Positions 39,018 through 48,402 of a DNA stretch of 64,000 nt are shown here, piece by piece. The stretch lies in contig JADDMT010000026.1 in the NCBI GenBank assembly GCA_021401465.1, positions 278,645 through 342,644 on the forward strand. The letters are read 5' to 3'. A program made the position numbers and the translations under genes. The notes beneath the pieces were generated by a model. That model was not told the DNA's origin. It was given only the letters and a program-made list of their open reading frames with translations, and made no database searches. Every line of letters starts with the position of its first letter. Within the stretch, counting starts at the first letter, position 1. The DNA comes from Teratosphaeria epicoccoides. Lineage: Eukaryota; Ascomycota; Dothideomycetes; Mycosphaerellales; Teratosphaeriaceae.

Positions 39018-40919
39018 ATGGCGTTCGTCAGACTAGACAAGAATCTTCCTCAGGATCCATCATACCCGGCCGACCTCAGGATGCTGGGCTACTTACTCAA
39101 CGGCAAAGGCCAATTCGTCAGGATCGGAGCCGAGCAGGAGTTCTTTACGTACTATCATACGGACAATGAACGTGCTAACGAAGCTCGCAAGGAAGCCATG
39201 CATCAGTCAGTGCGTGTGGCTGTCGATATCGAGTTGCTGAGTTTAGGCGTCCAACGCTTGTACTGCCGCCACGACACCTACCGCGAGTATGCCCGTACAT
39301 ACGAGTCCTACGAGGAGCCTGCGATTCCGATCCTCGTGACGAACATCGACAATTTGAGGACCAAGAGGGATGTGATCGTCATCGTCGGCGAGCACACCCA
39401 AGATCTCGGCATCTGGAACTATCGCGCCACATTGGATGAGGGCGGCGTCAATGCCGGTACTGCTGTGGGCCTCCTCAAGAAGCTGCGTCAATGGCCAACG
39501 CAGAAGGCCGCCCACGACGCTCGCGCTGCTGCTGTTGATCTCAATGATGCGATGACCAAGATGAAGCTTGGTGCCAAAGACGAGCATATTAATGACAAGA
39601 ATGTTCCAGGTATCATCATTCTCAACTGCGGTCAGCTGCTGTGGTCGAACAAGGAAAAGAAGGCGATGACCCTTACTACATTCACCAATCAGCACAAGGA
39701 TAGCGCCGTCGACGACCACGTCCACGTCAATCCTTACTACAACCGCGTGAAGGGTCATCAAAACCCGAAGGCTCACGTCGAGAGTGTCTTCGAGTACGTC
39801 ATCCCGAAAATTACCGATAGCGAGGCTCGCTTCTACTTCATCGGCATCAGTGATGGTGCGGAAGCGCTCCTTGAGTATTTGGGCGAGTACCACTACAAGT
39901 CTGGCATCAAGGCCCCGACGCTCAAGGGCCACATCGAGGCGTTTGCGCTCATGCAGCCAAGTCACAATGCCGCTGGCCTGGACTGCATCAATCTGGAGGA
40001 CGAGCTGAGGAGGCGTGGCAAGAGCTGGATCGTGGACCCGAACCCGAAAGGCACGGTCATCGCAACTCCCGACCTCGGCATCCTGGACGAAAAGATGCGT
40101 GAGGAATTTGAAAACAAGCCGCCGGTCGTCATTACGCGTAGACGACACGGGTCCCGCTCGTCTACGTCGTCCCCAATCACTGTTCCAGGCACCACGGGCA
40201 GAGCCACGAAAGAGGACGCCATCGCCGAGGAACTCAGCGGCTACGAGCGCCCGCGCTTTCTGAGTGATGCGAGCAGCTACGCCATTCCACGCACTTCGCC
40301 GATTGCAGAGAGCTTCGATGCTGTTGAGGCGAACATGAGCAGTGACGATCACTCGAGCATGAGCGGTATTGATCTGTCGAACATGAGCGGCATTGACCTC
40401 GCAAGCATGGGCTCTACCCGCCCACGCACCACCAGCATGAGCTCTACACGCCCACGCACCACAAGCATCAGCTCTGCGCGTCTACGCAACTCGAGCATCA
40501 GCTCTGCGCGTCCACGCCATTTGAGCATCAGCTCCAACTGTTCACGTCACTCCAGCATCAGCTCCACAATCCCACCAGGCCTCGGCGACTCACTTCCCAG
40601 CCTGGAGCCACCAAGCGGCGTCGCGTCTCCCGTCTCTCTGCACGGTTACGAGCCCAAGCCGGACGGCAAGCCGAAGATGCTGACGTCTTGGGACGATGTG
40701 AAGGGGGAGGAGAAGGAGAAGACTACGAATGGGTCGGCGGTTAGTTGTGTGACGGTCAGCAGCGGTGTGGACTTGGTGGAGAATATCTTCCCGCAGGTGA
40801 TGGACGATGTGCTGGATTACTTCCAGCGGATTGCAGCGAGGGCGGATGAATGGGGCAAGAGGGCGAGGCTGATGGCGTTGGAGGGGGAGAGTAGTGAGGA
40901 GGAATTGAGTTTGAAGTGA
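39018..40919 (+). CDS. Arb2-domain protein with decapeptide repeats
   Basis: A single exon of 633 residues. Residues about 1-330 resemble the fungal Arb2 domain: GQFVRIGAEQEFFTYYHTDN near the start, a central VIVIVGEHTQDLGIWNYRAT, IILNCGQLLWSNKEKKAMTL, and ESVFEYVIPKITDSEARFYF leading into GISDGAEALLEYL. The fold is alpha/beta-hydrolase-like. In fission yeast Arb2 is part of an Argonaute-siRNA chaperone complex, but fungal Arb2-domain proteins are diverse and a silencing role here is not shown. The C-terminal half is Ser-rich and disordered, with five 10-residue repeats (see the separate repeat entry). It ends in an amphipathic helix and an acidic tail. A 369-codon antisense frame here is a codon-bias shadow. 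Confidence 0.8.
   Translation: MAFVRLDKNLPQDPSYPADLRMLGYLLNGKGQFVRIGAEQEFFTYYHTDNERANEARKEAMHQSVRVAVDIELLSLGVQRLYCRHDTYREYARTYESYEEPAIPILVTNIDNLRTKRDVIVIVGEHTQDLGIWNYRATLDEGGVNAGTAVGLLKKLRQWPTQKAAHDARAAAVDLNDAMTKMKLGAKDEHINDKNVPGIIILNCGQLLWSNKEKKAMTLTTFTNQHKDSAVDDHVHVNPYYNRVKGHQNPKAHVESVFEYVIPKITDSEARFYFIGISDGAEALLEYLGEYHYKSGIKAPTLKGHIEAFALMQPSHNAAGLDCINLEDELRRRGKSWIVDPNPKGTVIATPDLGILDEKMREEFENKPPVVITRRRHGSRSSTSSPITVPGTTGRATKEDAIAEELSGYERPRFLSDASSYAIPRTSPIAESFDAVEANMSSDDHSSMSGIDLSNMSGIDLASMGSTRPRTTSMSSTRPRTTSISSARLRNSSISSARPRHLSISSNCSRHSSISSTIPPGLGDSLPSLEPPSGVASPVSLHGYEPKPDGKPKMLTSWDDVKGEEKEKTTNGSAVSCVTVSSGVDLVENIFPQVMDDVLDYFQRIAARADEWGKRARLMALEGESSEEELSLK
40404..40553 (+). repeat. Five tandem 30-bp units coding a Ser/Arg decapeptide
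   Basis: Each 30-bp unit begins AGCAT(G/C)(A/G)GCTC and encodes S(M/I)(G/S)S followed by a variable TRPRTT-, ARLRNS- or ARPRHL-like half. A sixth partial unit follows to about 40566, and two related SMSGIDLSN units precede. The copies have diverged in third positions, so the repeat is not recent. It lies in the disordered tail of the Arb2-domain protein. Confidence 0.85.
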
Positions 40920-41181
40920 TGGGTGTTGACGGCGCCGACGGTGGTGATGCGAATGATCGCAGTGATACTGCCGTCACGAGAGGTCAACGGCGGTGACGGC
41001 GTTGATAAGATCGATGGCAATGAGACTGCCGTCAGTGATGATTTGATGGCAGTGGCAGCATGATGCGAGTGACAGATTTGTCCAAAAACGGTTGATAACA
41101 GTGACAGTTGACATCAGTGACATGACAGTGCTGACGCTGATGACAAATTGGTATCGTTGACTGCTGGATCACGATGATCTG
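40920..41181. repeat. Degenerate CAGTGAC / GATGGCAGTG-rich spacer
   Basis: The 260 bp between the convergent Arb2-domain and COQ4 genes are built from many imperfect copies of CAGTGAC, GTGATGA and GACGGCG-like words. It looks like an old, degenerate minisatellite. No gene. Confidence 0.5.
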
Positions 41182-42042
41182 TCATACTCCTGTAGTAGCC
41201 CCTAGCCTCTCCCTACCATCCCTCGCCGCCTTGTCAGCCCTCTTCTGATCCCGATACAACTTCCTAATCTCCCTCAAATCCGGCGGCTTCTCAATCCCTA
41301 GTCTCGCCCGGAGCACATCCACGTCCGTCTCCAACTCCTCCTCCCAATACACATTCAAAACCTCCTCCGCCTTCAACCCATTCCTCAACGCCCACGGCAA
41401 GTAAATTTCGAGAAACCGCTGCCGCTCATGCGCTTTCAACCTCACAATCGCCACGAGCGAAAGCGCAGTCATGGGCAATAGCGTGTTCGTAAACTCGAAA
41501 GCCTTCACTGCCAGCTCGCCCTCGATGATCACGGGCAGCCCTGTGATTGCATGCGTGAAATCGTGCGTTTCCCGATACCGCTGCATCACGTACGCCTCTT
41601 CGGGATCATCGATGAACCGCACCCCGTCCCTCGTATCGGGCGTTACGCCCTCACGATCTAACCATGCCGCGTATGCTCTCCCTACAGTATTCTCCGGATA
41701 TTGCCTCAGCTCATCTAATCTCATACTTTGTGAGGTTATACGTGGCTTGTCGCGGAGGATGCGGCGACCGGTGTGATTTTGCAGCATGGCGCGGCGGAGA
41801 CGGGTGATGAAATAGGGTTTAGAAGTTGCTTCGCCGAGGGCGGCGATCAGGTCGTGGCGGTATGGATTGGCGAGGGAGCCGAAAGCGGAGGTTAGGGCGA
41901 GGAGGCTGCGTTCGAGGCCGGAAAGGGGGATGTGAGTGGGGTAGTTCGGGGGTGGGCGATTGAGGACGGAGAAGGAGCGGGTGCGGAGGGCGGGTGGGAG
42001 GGCGAGAAGGGAGGCGCGGAGGGCGGTGACTTCAGGTGCCAT
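41182..42042 (-). CDS. COQ4: COQ4, ubiquinone biosynthesis protein
   Basis: Mitochondrial inner-membrane, matrix-side member of the CoQ synthome. It has 286 residues from ATG 42042 (MAPEVTALRASLLALPPALR, a presequence rich in Ala, Leu and Arg, leading into TRSFSVLNRPPPNYPTHIPL). An in-frame ATG at 42255 would add 71 residues unlike the family. Conserved stretches are IAALGEATSKPYFITRLRRA, PENTVGRAYAAWLDREGVTP and the zinc-site region MQRYRETHDFTHAITGLP (HDxxH), followed by EGELAVKAFEFTNTLLPM. All metal ligands that I can check are present. Divergent from ketopantoate reductase, with only 230 bp between start codons. Confidence 0.95.
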   Translation of the reverse strand: MAPEVTALRASLLALPPALRTRSFSVLNRPPPNYPTHIPLSGLERSLLALTSAFGSLANPYRHDLIAALGEATSKPYFITRLRRAMLQNHTGRRILRDKPRITSQSMRLDELRQYPENTVGRAYAAWLDREGVTPDTRDGVRFIDDPEEAYVMQRYRETHDFTHAITGLPVIIEGELAVKAFEFTNTLLPMTALSLVAIVRLKAHERQRFLEIYLPWALRNGLKAEEVLNVYWEEELETDVDVLRARLGIEKPPDLREIRKLYRDQKRADKAARDGRERLGATTGV

Positions 42043-42272
42043 GGTGTGGTGAATTGGTATGCGGTGCAAATCTTCGTACATTTGGCATGTGAAGACGGAG
42101 TTTGGGGAGAGGTTGACAGCCAGTGCGGAGAACCCTTCCGAGCTTGGGCTGAATGACGCCAGTATATTTTTGAAGACCAACATCCCTGTTATTTTGTCAG
42201 CTGCACCTGGACAAAACAATGCTGGATATGCTATAGCAGGGCTATCGTATGACATGAAGGATATATAGCAAA

Positions 42273-43898
42273 GTGATCAAGCTGCCTTTCACATCCCTCT
42301 ACTCCCTCCCGGTGCGAATACTCCGGGCGAAAGGATGCTTGAAGAAAGATAGCAACACCGTGGGCCGGGTGGCCATTGCCGCATTTGCACAGCAGACTGC
42401 GACGTATTCTTGGTGGACTGGACAAGGAGCGAGTATGGAGACGGCGAGTTCCAGAGCAACGGAAGGATCGGGTGGACGAGCACGCGACAGTGAGCAGGAA
42501 CACGAGAACACTGTCGAGCTGGGGCCGATGAGCGCGATAGATCGCCAGTACACTGCAACTCCGCCCGATGTACCACGGAGAGTGCATATACTGGGAACTG
42601 GTAGCATTGGCAAGCTGGTCGCGCATTCACTGAGAGGCATCCCCAACCCGCCTCCCATCACGCTCCTTCTCCATCGATACAGACTGCTCGAAGCATGGCG
42701 GCGAAGCAAGAAGCAGATCACAATTCAAGATGGCGAATTCAAGGTTCCCAGGAGCGGATATGAGGTAGAGCTAATGCCAGAGGTGCGGAGGCAGCATGGT
42801 GTGGAGCTGAGGGAAGGAGGGCCCGAGGTGTACGATATCAGAGACGAATCAAATTTGCGCAGCGACGAGGCAGCCAGTCTCCTGAAGCTTCAGCAACAAG
42901 AAGAAGCCAAGCGTTCATTCGGCTACGAGGACGACAAGACTCCGAACACCTCATCCCGAAACCAATACTATTCCAACCCCGAGAACAGCAGAGCCGTCCA
43001 ATTCATCTCCGACCACCCCATCCACAACCTCATCGTCACCACCAAAGCCGCAACCACAGTCTCTGCCCTCTCCCGCATCAAACACCGGATCTCATCTAAC
43101 ACCACAATCTGCTTTCTCCAAAATGGCATGGGAATTGTCGACGACGTCAACGCGCAACTCTTCCCGGACGCAGACGTCCGCCCAACTTACGTCCAAGGCA
43201 TCATAACCCACGGCGCCAACGTTCCGCCTGAAATAGCTGACAATGACCCCTTTTTCGCTGTCCACGCCGGCCATGGGACTGTAGCTCTTGGTCTCGTGAT
43301 ACCGCGAGATGTACCTAGGAACGCCGACGGCGAGGCGTGGCGAATGGAAGATCTGGACGCACCGTCCGCGAGGTATCTCGTACGGACGCTCACGCGCACG
43401 CCGTTGTTGTGCGCTACAGCCTTCACACCGACTGAGCTACTGCAACAGCAACTCGAGAAACTCGCCGTGAACTCTGTAATCAATCCTCTGACCTCTCTTA
43501 TCGACGCCCGCAACGGCGCAATCCTGAACAATTACTTTCTCTCCCGCGCCATGCGTCTGCTCCTCGCCGAGACATCGCTCATAATCCGCAACCTCCCAGA
43601 ACTCCGCAATATTCCAAACATCAACACGCGCTTCTCAGCTTCTCGCCTGGAGCAACTCGTAATCAGCCAGGCATTCAAGTCGAGAGACAACGTGAGCTCC
43701 ATGCTCGCGGACGTCAGGGCGGGCAGGAGGACAGAAATTGAGTACATCAATGGATACATCGTGAAGAGAGGCGAGGAGATTGGGGTCAAAGCCGTAGTGA
43801 ATTATTCAATGCTCACGATTGTGCGTGGAAAGGCGAAGATTGCGGATCAAGAATTGGCGGGCCAGGTGCCGGTTGCTGAGGATTTGAATCGGGGTTAA
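42273..43898 (+). CDS. 2-dehydropantoate 2-reductase (ketopantoate reductase family)
   Basis: NADPH-dependent reductase of pantothenate synthesis, PanE/ApbA family (yeast Pan5 type). The single exon gives 541 residues. A Rossmann motif HILGTGSIGKLVAHSL is followed by the long insert usual in fungal members (about residues 190-250, charged). Then come HNLIVTTKAATTVSALSRI, CFLQNGMGIVDDV, YVQGIITHGANVPPE, and in the C-terminal domain EKLAVNSVINPLTSLIDARN with the catalytic Lys and Asn, and RRTEIEYINGYIVKRGEE. The first 50 residues (MIKLPFTSLYSLPVRILRAK) are basic and could be a mitochondrial presequence. An in-frame ATG at 42435 is an alternative start. Substrate specificity is inferred from the family. 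Confidence 0.88.
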   Translation: MIKLPFTSLYSLPVRILRAKGCLKKDSNTVGRVAIAAFAQQTATYSWWTGQGASMETASSRATEGSGGRARDSEQEHENTVELGPMSAIDRQYTATPPDVPRRVHILGTGSIGKLVAHSLRGIPNPPPITLLLHRYRLLEAWRRSKKQITIQDGEFKVPRSGYEVELMPEVRRQHGVELREGGPEVYDIRDESNLRSDEAASLLKLQQQEEAKRSFGYEDDKTPNTSSRNQYYSNPENSRAVQFISDHPIHNLIVTTKAATTVSALSRIKHRISSNTTICFLQNGMGIVDDVNAQLFPDADVRPTYVQGIITHGANVPPEIADNDPFFAVHAGHGTVALGLVIPRDVPRNADGEAWRMEDLDAPSARYLVRTLTRTPLLCATAFTPTELLQQQLEKLAVNSVINPLTSLIDARNGAILNNYFLSRAMRLLLAETSLIIRNLPELRNIPNINTRFSASRLEQLVISQAFKSRDNVSSMLADVRAGRRTEIEYINGYIVKRGEEIGVKAVVNYSMLTIVRGKAKIADQELAGQVPVAEDLNRG

Positions 43899-44585
43899 TG
43901 GAAGAGTAATTCAGATGGCTGGATGCAGTAGGAGATGTTGTACTTGTGTGTGCGTGTAAAAATGACATTGTAATTGCTGTAGCATTGGTGTTCTGAGTAT
44001 ACCAGGTCCTTCTTCCGGCACAACCGACTCGAAGAACTCTGCTGCGCAAGGACGCACTTGCTTTTCCAGACAATTAAGACATTAGAAACACTGCTTACAG
44101 AATCAGCCAGTCAGTACAACTTGATCTCTTTCTCATTGGTCCAAGGTTGAAGCTTCTTACGACTGTCCTCCAGTCGATCAATCGACTGTTTGGTTGACAC
44201 TGTCGACTGCTTGCTAGCAGACTTACTATTTGCTTACACGCTGGAAACGACTGACCATCCTGTTGACTGCTTGCAAATTTTTGATTCCCACAACATGTGT
44301 TGACCCTTTTTATCAACCGACTGACTGATTCGTCAACTGATGGAGTCACTGAGTTCTACAGGTGACAACAGCAGAGCGACAAGTCTTGTTCTGATGTCCC
44401 TAGCAGCAGATCGGGAGATGCACACATGGACGCGAAGCGATCGCGTAGATCAAGAGCCAGAGCGGATGTACGAAGAAGTCGATCTGTTTCTCGACGTGGT
44501 CCGTGCTCACTCCCGCGGCGTTGTGCTTGGTGAATTGAAGCTCCTGACCAGAGCGCGGCACACGACCATCTCAATCCAGCGTCCC
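43899..44585. other. Intergenic with clustered GACTG words
   Basis: About 690 bp. The stretch 44095-44340 carries repeated GACTG/CAGTC words and several AT-rich runs. The frame of the next gene is open upstream to 44340, but the sequence there lacks protein character. No gene seen. Confidence 0.4.
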
Positions 44586-45254
44586 ATGGCTCAGAACATC
44601 TTTGGCAGGCTTTTCAGGCCCCCAGGAACTTCTCTGGACCTCAGCGGTTATGTTTGCCATTCATGTAAACGCCAACAATCTTCGTATCGAAGAACACGAA
44701 AAGCGCTACGAGTAAAACCGGACCCATCTTTTCAACCTGCCACCACCGAGACGCAGGATCATATCATATACAACCCGCCGTCGAGCGTGCCCAGCGTATA
44801 TCATACTCCGCAAAAATTCCTGCCAAAGACCGACCCTAGAAGAAAGATACACACTGCCACGCCCATCACAGCAGCCGCAACTCAGCCACCAAGTACATCA
44901 ACATCACGACTCCTTCCTCAGCGATTCGCGACAAAGCAGCCGTTGCCGGAGCCAGTACGGCCCATATATCAGAAGAAGTATCATGTGACGCCCGAGCAGG
45001 TTGAGGAGATTTGCGAACTGCGGAAAAAGGACCCGAAGCATTGGACGAGGCTTAGATTGGCAGAAAAGTTTGGGTGCAGTGAATTCTTCATTGGGCTATG
45101 TTTTTCTTCGATGCCTGAAAATGCGACGCCACCGGCATTGGCTGCGAAGATTCAAGCGGATCTGGAAACTATCAAGAGCAAGTGGGGACCGAGAAAGCGG
45201 GAGGCGCGGCAGATGAGGAGTGAGCGGAAGAAGTTGTGGGGAAGAGATGCGTGA
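44586..45254 (+). CDS. MRPL20: Mitochondrial large-subunit ribosomal protein mL58 (MRPL20)
   Basis: Fungal-specific protein of the 54S mitoribosomal subunit. It has 222 residues from ATG 44586 (MAQNIFGRLFRPPGTSLDLS). The frame is open to an upstream ATG at 44340, but the upstream part has no protein character. The N-terminal half is basic and Ser/Thr/Pro-rich and includes PSSVPSVYHTPQKFLPKTDP. The conserved C-terminal half reads PVRPIYQKKYHVTPEQVEEI, then DPKHWTRLRLAEKFGCSEFF and KSKWGPRKREARQMRSERKK, ending LWGRD. These match the mL58/L20 family in order. Confidence 0.88.
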   Translation: MAQNIFGRLFRPPGTSLDLSGYVCHSCKRQQSSYRRTRKALRVKPDPSFQPATTETQDHIIYNPPSSVPSVYHTPQKFLPKTDPRRKIHTATPITAAATQPPSTSTSRLLPQRFATKQPLPEPVRPIYQKKYHVTPEQVEEICELRKKDPKHWTRLRLAEKFGCSEFFIGLCFSSMPENATPPALAAKIQADLETIKSKWGPRKREARQMRSERKKLWGRDA

Positions 45255-46019
45255 TGGAGAGCCAGCGGTAATCATGGTACATGGGGTGCATGATGAGGGA
45301 ATAAACGGCCTGTTGCAGAGGCCTGCTGCAACGGATATGCGGTCAGGTGAGCTTGAATGCATGGTCTACCTCTTCACTGTCGCGCGTCGCATGCTTTGTG
45401 GGGGCAGATGTCGCGTAGAAGGTGCAGTCTGCCTTGAAAACAAGATTTCGGAAGGGAAGATTTGGCAATGGAGCCATGGCACGGCAGGATCATGGGAAGT
45501 ATGACTCTGGCCATCGTGCTGTAGGACGGTGGATAATGTGAAAGTAGTCAGCGCACCACGCGGCACATTCATTCAAGACGCAAGAATGTGTCAGATCTAG
45601 TCGAGCTTACGACTACGCAAGACTGATCTACCATGGCGACAAAAATCCATAGCCCTGTATTCTACAAAGTCTAGCCTTCTGCGGCGTTTGACCTCTAACC
45701 GCAACGAACGGATAGTCATGGTGCCTGTATCTGACAACGCTAATCTGTACAATCAACCGGCCTTCCCTTGCAGCCCCAATACCAATGCACCGCGAACAGA
45801 ATTAATAGGTTGTCCTGCTGTGTGGTGAGCAGCCTGAGCTTAATATTCTGCAAGTCGTCCTGATCCTCGGCACGGAAATACTAAGTTGGCCGGTTCCTGC
45901 TGCCTCCAGTCATGTTCATGTTACCTAAACAAAGCATTTCCAGAGCAAACCACAGCCCCCGGACAACAAAAATATCGAACCAGCACAACACCCTCCACCT
46001 ACTCCTTCACCAAGCTAAC
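45255..46019. other. Intergenic, mL58 to small zinc-finger gene
   Basis: About 765 bp. Short frames only; the right end is the leader of the next gene. No RNA gene recognised. Confidence 0.4.
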
Positions 46020-46296
46020 ATGGGGAATGGTAACAAGGCAGCGCAAAAACGCGCACGGAAAGAAGACAAGGGTCCAAAGGAGGCAAAGTCGCAGCTGAAA
46101 TCGGTAAATTCAGAGATCCACCAAGGTGCACATCCACAACGACAGTGATGGCTGACACGAGCTACAGAATGCTGCCGCAAAGACCTTCAAATGCAAGACT
46201 TGCTTCCAGGACTTCCAGAGCACCACCCGCCGTCAGGATCTAGAGGTTCATGCCGATAGCCGCCACAATAAGAAGTATGAGGACTGCTTTGAGTGA
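46020..46296 (+). CDS. Small 4F5/zf-met2-type zinc-finger protein
   Basis: A 70-residue protein from two exons, 46020-46103 and 46168-46296, with a 64-bp intron (GTAAAT, branch CTGAC, acceptor CTACAG). The N-terminus MGNGNKAAQKRARKEDKGPK is the basic 4F5-like SERF tail. After the junction comes NAAAKTFKCKTCFQDFQS, then the second half of a C2H2 finger, LEVHADSRHNKKYEDCFE. The finger ligands C-x2-C...H-x4-H are intact. Homologues are conserved in fungi and plants (zf-met2, At2g23090-like), with no firm function. The gene is too short to appear in most long-ORF scans. Confidence 0.88.
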
Positions 46297-47258
46297 GCGG
46301 GCGGTTCTGGCCAGATGAGGCAGGCGACATTGAGATCTGGCACGTTCTGAGCGCTTTTAGACGAGGACCTGGACTCATTGCTGCCGCGAAAATTCGGATA
46401 GCGATACCGAGCTCTGCTACAACTTCTGCTCTGGAAAACCAAGCAGTAACCGAGAAGACGAGGCTGCATTTGTTACGCGAAGGCGCACAGGAGTCGGCTG
46501 TTGAGGAGAATTTCGATTCCACGAGCTGATTGCGTCAGTCGTGCATCTATCAGCTAATTCATGCTCGAGAGTCGAGGCCGTGCCTTTCGCTGCACCCTTC
46601 CTGATGCCACTTGCTGCGCATGACCTTCGTGCGACTTGTACATTATATTGCGCCCGGCCCACCAGCACCTCCGACCATCCCATTCACGGTCTGCCGCATG
46701 ACCATCCCCGACCACTCGCCAGCAGCGCCGGGTATTTACTTTAAGACACAAGAATATCATGGATCCTGCTCCTTTTCCAAAGCCGGCCGCCTTAACAATT
46801 TGCCACGTGACCAGGCCGAGTGAACGACCACCATTCATTTGATTCCTACCAGGCTTTTTACGCTGCCTCCTTGCTGCTGCGCCACGTCACCTCCATCATT
46901 GGTCCATCTGAACATACAGTAGCTGCCAATAGCAGCCCCTACGCTAGGACTTACCATTATAATGAGCCAGCAAAGTCTAAACTGGCTGACCTTTTTAATG
47001 TTTCAAACTTTTTGAGGCAGATCAAGGATAAAAGTGGCGTCAGATCAAATTCGTAGCACATTGCATAGGCTACATACTTGTAAACGAACGCTGGCCCGTG
47101 CACCGCTGCGACCTTTCATCGGAAGTCGACAGGCTCCAGCATATATATTCTCCATGCTCGCAAAGCCATATCGATCCTCGTATCGAGCATCATCGTGCCG
47201 AATCATCTCCTTCTCATCTCAAGCTACTCTCACTTCTGTACTGGAGTCGGTCGCGCAC
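46297..47258. other. Convergent intergenic region
   Basis: About 960 bp between the small zinc-finger gene and the RACK1 3' end. Short overlapping frames only (for example 46554-46838 on minus). Nothing recognised. Confidence 0.45.
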
Positions 47259-48402
47259 TTAAGCACGGCTCATAACACCCCAAGCACGGATCTTGTTGTC
47301 GGTGTACCCAGCGAACAGAGTCTGACCATCAGCAGACCAAGCGAGCGAGATGCACTCTGGCTCGCGGCTCTTCTTGCCGACTTCCATGTACTCAGGTTTG
47401 AGCTCGTCAACCTTGCTCTTCTTCTCCAAGTCGAAGATGATGATCGAGCTGGCGGTGGCAGCGCACAGCCAGTAGCGGTTAGGCGAGAAGACGAGGGCGT
47501 GAATTTCATCACCTGCGGTGAGAGAGTAGAGGTGCTTGGACTCGTTAAGATCCCACAGCATGGTGGTGCCGTCCTTGCCGCCTGAGGCGCAGAGAGAGCC
47601 ATCGGGCGAGATGGTGACAGTATTGATATAGCCGGTATGTCCGATGTGGTCGGTCTGGATGCGGCAGGTGGCGAGCTCCCAAACCTACAAGTCGTGTCAG
47701 CGCAATCCTTGCTGCAATTTTGTGTAGGGTACAGAAGCGTCATTGAGCCAATCAGCGCGCCGGTGAAGGCAAGTTAGGTTTCATAGCCCTGAGGCTCTAA
47801 AGTAGCAAATACTTGAAATAACATCATGTAGGTCGAGGCACAATGGAGAACCTCATATGCGGAGAATTGTTGCTTACCTTCACATATTTGTCCCAACCAG
47901 CAGAGACGATGACTGGGTTCTGCGGGTTCGGGCTGAAGCGCACACAGGACACCCATTCAGTGTGGCCTTTGTCGGTGATGGTGTACTTGCAGTCGCCGAG
48001 CGTGTTCCACAGCTTAATCGTGCGGTCGCGAGAGCCGGACACGATCTGACGGTTGTCGGCGGAGAAGCTGACCGAGAGGACGTCGTTGGTGTGGCCGACG
48101 AAGCGACGCGTGGTAACACCAGTGCTGAGCTCCCAAAGACGAAGAGTCTTGTCCCAGGAGGAGGATAGGGCGTAGGCGCCGTCGGAGCTAATCACACAGT
48201 CGGAGACGATGTGGTTGTGACCATGGAGCGAGCGCTTCGGGTAGCCGTATGAGGTCTCGTCGCGGGTCAGATTCCACACGATTAGTGTCTTGTCGCGCGA
48301 GCCGGATAGGAGCATGTTCGGGTTCTCGAGCGAGGTCGCGAGGGAGGTGACCCAACCGGAGTGGCCCTCGAGGGTGCCGCGGAGGACGAGTTGCTCAGCC
48401 AT
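47259..48402 (-). CDS. cpc2: RACK1/Asc1/Cpc2, ribosome-associated WD40 protein
   Basis: Seven-bladed WD40 propeller on the head of the 40S subunit, a signalling and translation scaffold. Two exons, 48402-47878 and 47684-47259, flank a 193-bp intron (GTAAGC to CTTGTAG) and give 316 residues, exactly the usual size. The start is MAEQLVLRGTLEGHSGWVTS. Blade signatures include GSRDKTLIVWNL, SSSWDKTLRLWEL, GSRDRTIKLWNT, SAGWDKYVKVWEL and SGGKDGTTMLWDL; the end is RAWGVMSRA. The intron splits blade five (KYVK/VWEL). It is much longer than its neighbours' introns and carries a probable C/D snoRNA, listed separately. Confidence 0.97.
47747..47832 (-). ncRNA. snR24: Probable C/D-box snoRNA U24 (snR24) in the RACK1 intron
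   Basis: In the RACK1 intron, on the coding strand, a C-box ATGATGT (47827-47821) is followed nine bases later by TATTTGCTACTT. That word is complementary to AGTAGCAAATA of large-subunit rRNA, the U24 guide target. A D'-like TAGA follows directly, a C'-like CTATGAAA comes next, and a D-box CTGA lies at 47755-47752. Yeast hosts snR24 in the intron of ASC1, the RACK1 orthologue, so host and guide agree. Ends are approximate, because I could not find a convincing terminal stem, and the second U24 guide is not evident. Confidence 0.6.

Noticed and set aside
39243..40352. 369-codon minus-strand frame inside the Arb2-domain gene
   Set aside because: Antisense shadow of a GC-biased coding sequence; the plus-strand translation has family motifs, this one does not.
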